In this document: positions 46,208 to 50,802 of the stretch, piece after piece
Numbering within the stretch: position 1 is the first letter of the stretch
Layout of the letters: every line of letters begins with the position of its first letter
Assembly: GCA_903935205.1 (NCBI GenBank)
Contig: CAIZQU010000015.1
Location: forward strand, 1 to 50,802
Direction: 5' to 3'
From: an uncultured cyanobacterium
GTDB taxonomy: Bacteria; Cyanobacteriota; Cyanobacteriia; PCC-6307; Cyanobiaceae
DNA length: 50,802 nt
The notes under the pieces: model-generated
What the model saw: only the letters and a program-made list of their open reading frames with translations
Database searches by the model: none
Told to the model about the DNA's origin: nothing
Translations under genes and position numbers: made by a program

Positions 46208-46243
46208 CATGGCCCACTCCCAGGATGGGGGTGGGCCTTTGTC
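46208..46243 (+). terminator. terminator-like hairpin after rlpA, overlapping the first panC start
   Basis: GGCCCACTCCC-AGGAT-GGGGGTGGGCC followed by TTTGT: a long GC stem with a short T run. It begins 27 bp after the rlpA stop. Confidence 0.65.
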
Positions 46244-46253
46244 ATGTTGCAGC

Positions 46254-47825
46254 GTGCGCCTGCTCACATCCACTGCCGACCTGGTCGCCTGGCGCCGCCA
46301 TGAACCGGAGCGGCCCCTCCATTTCGTGCCGACGATGGGCTGTCTGCATCGCGGCCACGCCAGCCTGCTGAAACGGGCCGCCGAGCCGCGCTCCGGCGGT
46401 CCGTCGCCGCGGGTGCTGCTCAGCGTCTTCGTCAATCCCCTGCAGTTCGGCCCCGACGAGGATTACGAGCGCTATCCCCGCGATCTTGAGGCCGACCGGG
46501 CCCTGGCCACCGCCGTCGGCGCCGATGCCCTGTTTGCCCCCTCGCCCGCAGCCCTCTACCCAGGAGGTGAGTCCCAGCTCAGCCGCGTGCTGGCGCCCCC
46601 CGCCCTGGCCACGGTGTTGTGCGGCCGGTTCCGGCCTGGCCATTTCGATGGGGTGGCCACCGTGGTCTGCCGGCTGCTGGCCCTGGTGCGCCCGCAGCGG
46701 CTGCTGCTCGGTGAAAAAGACTGGCAACAACTGCAGGTGTTGCGTCGGGTGATCCGCGACCTGGGCCTTGAGGTGGCGGTGGAGGGCTGCCCCACCGTGC
46801 GGGAGGCCGATGGGCTGGCCTGCAGCTCCCGTCTTCGCTACCTGGGCGCCGCCGAGCGGGGCCGGGCGGCGGCGGTGGCCCGGGCGCTGGCGGCGGCAGC
46901 GGATCTGCACCGGGCCGGGGAGCGGCAGGGGGCCGCCCTGATCGCCGCGGCCCGCGAATGGCTCAGGGCCGCCGCTCTGGAGGAGGACTACGTGGAGCTG
47001 GTGCATCCCTTGAGCCTCGCTCCCCTGGTCGAGGCCCGCGGCTGCTCCATGCTCGCTGTGGCGGCCCGCTGCGGCGACTGCCGCCTGATTGATCATCTGG
47101 TTCTGATGTCCCGTCCTCCGATCGTCGCCATCGACGGCCCTGCCGGTGCCGGCAAGAGCACCGTGACCCGTGCCCTGGCCAGGCGCCTTGGCTTGCTCTA
47201 TCTCGACACCGGCGCCATGTACCGCGCCCTCACCTGGTGGGTGCGGGAGCAGGGGGTGGATCCGGGCGATGCCGCGGCGGTTGCCCCCCTGCTGGCGGAT
47301 CTCGATCTGCGCCTGCTCGACGGGACGGATGGGGAGCAGCAGGTGCTGCTCAACGGCCACGACGTGACCGCGGCGATCCGCAGCCCGGAGATCACGGCCC
47401 TGGTCTCCACCGTGGCCGCCCATCCCTGCGTGCGCGACGCCCTCACCGCCCAGCAGCGGGCGATGGGCAGCCGCGGGGGCCTGGTGGCCGAGGGGCGCGA
47501 CATCGGCACCGCCGTGTTTCCCGATGCCGAGTGCAAGATCTTCCTCACCGCCAGCGTGGCGGAACGGGCCCGGCGCCGCGCCCTCGATCTGGCGGAGCGG
47601 GGCTTTCCGGTCCCCCCCCAGGCGGAGTTGGCGGAGAGCATCGCCGAGCGGGACCGTCTCGATTCCTCCCGTGCCGTGGCGCCCTTATGCCAGGCGGAGG
47701 ACGCGGTGGAGGTTCTCACCGATGGCCTGACGATCGAGGCGGTGCTCACCGCCCTGGAGGACCTGTTCCGTGAGCGGGTGCCGGCGGATGCCTGGCCGGG
47801 GCCGGCAGATCTGGCCAGCCCCTGA
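46254..47825 (+). CDS. panC-cmk: bifunctional pantothenate synthetase / cytidylate kinase
   Basis: Fused protein of about 523 aa, a cyanobacterial hallmark. The N-terminal PanC part (1-280) joins pantoate and beta-alanine: FVPTMGCLHRGHASL has the HIGH-like ATP site, followed by VFVNPLQFGPDEDYERYPRD and LLLGEKDWQQLQ. The C-terminal Cmk part (from about 287) phosphorylates CMP: IVAIDGPAGAGKSTVTRALA, DTGAMYRALT, VAEGRDIGTAVFPDA and RDRLDSSRAVAPL. An ATG at 46209 is in frame, but its first codons lie in the terminator hairpin. GTG 46254 gives VRLLTSTADL, which matches the start of homologs, so it is preferred. Confidence 0.94.
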   Translation: MRLLTSTADLVAWRRHEPERPLHFVPTMGCLHRGHASLLKRAAEPRSGGPSPRVLLSVFVNPLQFGPDEDYERYPRDLEADRALATAVGADALFAPSPAALYPGGESQLSRVLAPPALATVLCGRFRPGHFDGVATVVCRLLALVRPQRLLLGEKDWQQLQVLRRVIRDLGLEVAVEGCPTVREADGLACSSRLRYLGAAERGRAAAVARALAAAADLHRAGERQGAALIAAAREWLRAAALEEDYVELVHPLSLAPLVEARGCSMLAVAARCGDCRLIDHLVLMSRPPIVAIDGPAGAGKSTVTRALARRLGLLYLDTGAMYRALTWWVREQGVDPGDAAAVAPLLADLDLRLLDGTDGEQQVLLNGHDVTAAIRSPEITALVSTVAAHPCVRDALTAQQRAMGSRGGLVAEGRDIGTAVFPDAECKIFLTASVAERARRRALDLAERGFPVPPQAELAESIAERDRLDSSRAVAPLCQAEDAVEVLTDGLTIEAVLTALEDLFRERVPADAWPGPADLASP

Positions 47826-48072
47826 GGGGATCGGCAGGCAGGGGTGGGCCATGGTTCGACAGACGGGCCTGCAGCGGAACCAGCACAGGCCGCTGCCGCC
47901 GCTGCAGGGTTGCTGTGATGGCTGTCTGGGTTGTCCGCTTGGTGAAGGATCGACCTTCCGGCTGACCGCAGGATCTCCGGCGTCCATCGGCTCCTGGTTT
48001 GATCCGTGATCACCCGTCCAGGGCTGCCAGGGGCTGGTCCGATCCACTCCCTGGGCCGAACCCCGGTCGCCG
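47826..48072. other. convergent intergenic region, nothing recognised
   Basis: 247 bp between the panC-cmk stop and the phosphatase stop. Some GC-rich dyads, but no U-run terminator, RNA gene or coding signal was recognised. Confidence 0.5.
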
Positions 48073-48660
48073 TCAGGTCGGAGCTGAGTCAAGCCTGGCC
48101 GCCGCCTCGCCTCGCTCGCTGAGCAGATCCTCCAGCAGGCCGGCGCAGGCGTCTTCGAGCAGATCCAGCACGCGCTCGAAGCCCTCCGGACCTCCGTAAT
48201 AGGGATCGGGCACCTCCTCGGCGTGGCTGCGCCGGCAGTGTTGCACCAGGGGGCGGATCCGTGCCCCCCCATCGACCTGGCGCTCCAGCCTCCGCAGGGC
48301 GGCGAGGTTGTCGGCATCCATCGCCAGGATGTGATCGAAGCGCTGCAGATCGGCCACCTCGATCTGCCGGGCCCGACTCGGCAGGGCGATGCCGCGCCGG
48401 CCTGCCGCCTCGCGCATGCGTCGATCGGCCGGTTGGCCCTGATGCCAGCCGCCGGTCCCGGCCGAATCCACCAGAAAGGCTTCGCTCAGCCCGGCCGTGG
48501 CGAGCAGCTCCAGAAACACGCCCTCCGCCGCCGGCGAGCGGCAGATGTTGCCCAGGCAGACGAACAGCACCCGGGTGGGTGGCGCCGGGGCAGCGCTGGA
48601 GTCGGCCCGCGGCGATGGCGATTGCAGCGGTGGGGTGGGGTTGGAGGGAGCGGGATCCAT
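48073..48660 (-). CDS. low-molecular-weight protein-tyrosine phosphatase
   Basis: LMW-PTP family, 195 aa. The P-loop VCLGNICRS contains catalytic Cys35 and Arg41. The general acid Asp lies in VPDPYYGGPEGFERVLDLL near residue 150. A 28-residue Pro/Ser-rich leader precedes RVLFVCLGN; the true start could be internal, but no better ATG is near. Relatives (often called ptpA) border the phycobilisome region in marine Synechococcus, and here too the gene lies next to the phycocyanin lyase genes. Its substrates are not known. Convergent with panC-cmk. Confidence 0.9.
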   Translation of the reverse strand: MDPAPSNPTPPLQSPSPRADSSAAPAPPTRVLFVCLGNICRSPAAEGVFLELLATAGLSEAFLVDSAGTGGWHQGQPADRRMREAAGRRGIALPSRARQIEVADLQRFDHILAMDADNLAALRRLERQVDGGARIRPLVQHCRRSHAEEVPDPYYGGPEGFERVLDLLEDACAGLLEDLLSERGEAAARLDSAPT

Positions 48661-48804
48661 CAGTGAGCCGTTCGGATAGGCGGGGTGGGGCGCAGGGACT
48701 CAAGGTTGTCGGTTTTGCTCAGTGCCGGCAGCCACTGTTTTCACCGCCGGTTGCGCCTGGGGCAGCGTGTTGCGCCTGCAACGATCCCGTCAGGCGAGGC
48801 ATGG

Positions 48805-48996
48805 GTGTCGGCGCCGCTTCAGTGCGCCTGGACGCACACGCTGAGATTGCAGACTCAGGTTTCCGATCGAGAGTTGCTTGAACTCGCCCGCGAGATCAGG
48901 GTTTTGAGCCAATGGTGCCGTCGCACTGCCCCCGCCGATGTGCAGATGGCCAACGGATTGAGCGCCATTGGTCAGCCAGGCGTTGCTGATCATTGA
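48805..48996 (+). CDS. possible 63-residue protein next to the phycocyanin operon
   Basis: Weakly supported small gene. GTG 48805 is preceded by AGGCGAGG at suitable distance. The protein VSAPLQCAWTHTLRLQTQVS then DRELLELAREIRVLSQWCRR has good helical character, and third-position GC is about 70%, lower than neighbours but not random. The stop overlaps the cpcF stop tail to tail. A competing minus-strand frame exists at 48790-48993. No family is recognised. The stretch 48661-48804 holds nothing recognised. Confidence 0.35.
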   Translation: MSAPLQCAWTHTLRLQTQVSDRELLELAREIRVLSQWCRRTAPADVQMANGLSAIGQPGVADH

Positions 48997-49730
48997 GGCT
49001 CCATCGCCTCCCGGGTCGCGATCGCGTTCAGCCGGCCCAGGGCCTGGCGGGCCCGCAGGCGCACCACCGGCACGGTGTCGTCACCGTCCTGGTGGCGGTT
49101 CAGGGCCTGACGCACGCGGGCCAGCAGGGCGGTCTCCGGCGCCATGGCGCCAAGCTGCGGATCGGCAAGGTCCAGGCCCAGCCCCTCCAGCCCTACCACC
49201 ACCGCGTAGCGCACCACCCACTCGCCGTCCTCGCCGCCAGCCTCCAGGGCCTCCAGGGCCCGGCCCCGGACCCGCAGGCGCCCGTCCTGGGGGAGGGCGC
49301 CACAGCGCAGCTGTCCGAGGCCACGGGCCGCCGCCCGCCGCACACTGGGGCCGATGTCACTGGCGAGGGCCTGCTCGAGCAGCTCCAGCCCACGCACGTC
49401 GCCGATCCCCGCCAGGGCTCGCACCGCCCAGGCACGGGCGCCGTAGTTGTGGGCGTCGAGATTGGCCAGCAGCGGTTCCACCGCCGCCTCGCCGCAGGCG
49501 ATCAATCCGTCGACAGCGGCCACCGCCGCCCCGGGATTGTTGAAGCCCAGCACCTGCACCAGGCTGGTGATCGCCGCCGGTGCCGGCACCTGGCTCCCGG
49601 CCAGATGGCGGGCCAATGCGGCGCTGGCGGTGAGCAGGCCGGCTGCACTGTCTGCTCCCTCCACCGCCGCAATCAGGCGATCGGTCTCAGGGCTGGGTTG
49701 GGGGGTCGCGATCGTCATGCCGATGGTCAC
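48990..49730 (-). CDS. cpcF: phycocyanobilin:phycocyanin lyase subunit CpcF
   Basis: Beta subunit of the E/F-type lyase that attaches the bilin to Cys84 of the phycocyanin alpha chain; 246 aa. HEAT-like helical repeats run through the protein (AVAAVDGLIACGEAAVEPLL, YGARAWAVRALAGIGDVRGL, VRRAAARGLGQLR, WVVRYAVVVGLEGLG). GTG 49730 overlaps the cpcE stop as GTGA, implying coupled translation; ATG 49718 is an alternative. In strains with R-phycocyanin the equivalent pair is rpcE/rpcF, and the bilin cannot be told from this end. Confidence 0.9.
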   Translation of the reverse strand: MTIGMTIATPQPSPETDRLIAAVEGADSAAGLLTASAALARHLAGSQVPAPAAITSLVQVLGFNNPGAAVAAVDGLIACGEAAVEPLLANLDAHNYGARAWAVRALAGIGDVRGLELLEQALASDIGPSVRRAAARGLGQLRCGALPQDGRLRVRGRALEALEAGGEDGEWVVRYAVVVGLEGLGLDLADPQLGAMAPETALLARVRQALNRHQDGDDTVPVVRLRARQALGRLNAIATREAMEPQ

Positions 49731-50554
49731 AGCAGCTCGTCCATGGCCTGGAGCAGGGCCTCTTCGCCTGGGTCGCCTTGGCCGTCCTCGACCAGGCCGC
49801 GCAGGGCGATCAGCTTGAGGCTGTTTTCCGCCAGGGTGGCGCGGATCGGCTTGAGGGCCGGCCGCCAGCCCACCGCACCGAGGTCCATCAGGGCGGCACG
49901 GCGCACCTGGAGCTGGGGATGCTCCAGCAACTCCAGGAGCCTCTCCCCCCAGCGGCGCTCGGCGGTGAGTTGCAGCAGGGCCCTGGCGGCAGCGCTGCGA
50001 ATCAGGGGACGGTCGTGGTCCAGGAACGGGTGGATCACGGCCAGCACCTCGGGGCTGGCGATGCCGATGTCGCCGAGGGCTTCGATCAGGGCCTCACAGG
50101 GTTCCTGGAGGCGGGGGCTCCGGGCCTGGGGCGCGCCTGCCCCGGCCGGGCCGCTGCGCAGCCGGGCGGTGAGGGGCGCCACCGCCTGCTCGGCCCTGAG
50201 TTCGCCGAGGGCGCGGGCGGCAGCCTCCCGCAGACCGTCGTCCTCATCCTCAAGTGCGGCCAGCAAATCCGGCACCACCGCCGGATCGCCGAGCTTGCCC
50301 AGGGCCCTGGCGGCGTTGCGGGCCACGGCGTTGTGCTCGACACCGGCACCGGGATCCCGGGGTTGGCGTTGGCGCAGGGCGGCGCAGAGCAGGGGAACGG
50401 CCTCGGGATGGCGGCTGCGCATGCGCCCGAGCCACCAGGCGGCGTAGTACTGCAAAGACTGATCAGCGGTCTGGCGCAGGCGATCCAGGGCTTCGGCCTC
50501 GCTGATCGGCTGGCCCCCACCCGGGGGGCTGCTGCCGCTGTCGTCGACGGCCAT
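49727..50554 (-). CDS. cpcE: phycocyanobilin:phycocyanin lyase subunit CpcE
   Basis: Alpha subunit of the heterodimeric lyase for phycocyanin alpha, 275 aa. It begins MAVDDSGSS (ATG 50554), then SLQYYAAWWLGRMRSRHPEA, a family hallmark, then HEAT/armadillo-type repeats: AVARNAARALGKLGDPAVVP, DDGLREAAARALGEL, RPLIRSAAARALLQLTAE and LQVRRAALMDLGAVGW. The end ENSLKLIALRGLVEDGQGDP matches the CpcE C-terminus. It follows cpcA by about 155 bp with a terminator between, so lyase transcript levels should be lower than cpcBA. Confidence 0.92.
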   Translation of the reverse strand: MAVDDSGSSPPGGGQPISEAEALDRLRQTADQSLQYYAAWWLGRMRSRHPEAVPLLCAALRQRQPRDPGAGVEHNAVARNAARALGKLGDPAVVPDLLAALEDEDDGLREAAARALGELRAEQAVAPLTARLRSGPAGAGAPQARSPRLQEPCEALIEALGDIGIASPEVLAVIHPFLDHDRPLIRSAAARALLQLTAERRWGERLLELLEHPQLQVRRAALMDLGAVGWRPALKPIRATLAENSLKLIALRGLVEDGQGDPGEEALLQAMDELL

Positions 50555-50661
50555 GGTGCGTGGAAGGCGCCCTTCTGGCCACGATGCTGCCACCGCGTCA
50601 GCGGCAGGCGGCCAGGGGTGTCAGGGTGCTTAACCAATGGCCATGAAAAACAAAGGCCATG

Positions 50662-50687
50662 AAAAAAGCCCCCCTGTGGAGGGGGGC
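50662..50687 (-). terminator. rho-independent terminator downstream of cpcA
   Basis: On the minus strand, GCCCCCC-TCCACA-GGGGGGC followed by six T, 24 bp after the cpcA stop. Probably a partial terminator that sets the cpcBA to cpcEF ratio. Confidence 0.88.
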
Positions 50688-50710
50688 AGAGGAACGACAA
50701 AAGCGCAGGC

Positions 50711-50802
50711 TCAGACGAGAGCGTTGATGGCGTAGTCGATGTAGTTGTTGGCAATCACGCCGGCGTCGCCGGAGATGCCGTGGTTGGCCTTGATGTAGTT
50801 GA
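50711..50802 (-). CDS. cpcA: phycocyanin alpha chain, C-terminal part only
   Basis: The gene runs off the right edge; only the last 30 codons are in the window. They read NYIKANHGISGDAGVIANNY then IDYAINALV, the standard C-terminus of the phycocyanin alpha subunit, a rod protein of the phycobilisome. The bilin-binding Cys lies outside. The order cpcA-cpcE-cpcF on one strand is the classic cpc operon. R-phycocyanin alpha (rpcA) is an alternative name if the strain makes that pigment. Confidence 0.9.
   Translation of the reverse strand, partial: NYIKANHGISGDAGVIANNYIDYAINALV

Overview
The window is a GC-rich stretch of chromosome from a phycocyanin-containing picocyanobacterium of the Synechococcus/Cyanobium type. 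Direct reasons: a photosystem I psaD gene, a phycocyanin locus at the right edge (3' end of cpcA followed by the HEAT-repeat lyase genes cpcE and cpcF), the circadian input protein gene ldpA, carotenoid desaturase crtD, cyanobacterial-type gshA, a fused panC-cmk, several cyanobacteria-restricted small proteins (DUF1815, DUF2839, CAAD, CCB2/CCB4-like) and repeated HIP1 octamers GCGATCGC. The species assignment is inference from gene content.

Layout. 1-3.3 kb: a glycosyltransferase gene lacking its 5' part and a GH130 glycosidase gene broken by a one-base frameshift. 3.4-8.8 kb (plus strand): ldpA, an R3H/AAA ATPase, tRNA-Gln, a HAD hydrolase and recA with a LexA-like palindrome upstream. 8.8-9.8 kb: gene-poor repeat island with the first copy of a ~267-bp MITE-like element and a 15-bp repeat array. 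9.8-17.1 kb: DUF1815, DUF2839, a DinG-like helicase relative, tyrA, an LssY-C lipoprotein overlapping crtD tail to tail, and a fructosamine-kinase-family gene. 17.2-21.9 kb: a CAAD membrane protein, a JAMM protease next to an E1-rhodanese (MoeB-type) gene, a double-domain cob(I)alamin adenosyltransferase and larE. 21.9-24.2 kb: third, diverged MITE copy, speD, recF, tRNA-Arg.

24.4-35.4 kb is a long minus-strand housekeeping block in the order mrp, rodA, degenerate histidine kinase, psaD, trpE, gshA, ppc, acetyltransferase-like gene, with very short spacers and one ATGA overlap. hemF diverges from mrp. 36.8-40.8 kb carries an amidase-like protein, a CCB2/CCB4-like cytochrome b6f assembly factor, ribonuclease D, a small conserved protein, a lipid-A-disaccharide-synthase-related protein and tRNA-Cys. 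40.8-41.6 kb is a second repeat island (MITE copy 2 abutting the tail of an IS630-type transposase). 41.6-48.7 kb has small hypotheticals, an aldo/keto reductase, purM, rlpA, panC-cmk and a low-molecular-weight tyrosine phosphatase. 48.8-50.8 kb is the phycocyanin operon end.

Most genes are core metabolism and photosynthesis. The least explained DNA lies in the three MITE-containing islands, which share an element with inverted termini not accounted for by any coding gene. The other notable points are two damaged sugar-metabolism genes, a perfect 20-bp inverted repeat inside ldpA, and the adjacent JAMM/E1 pair.
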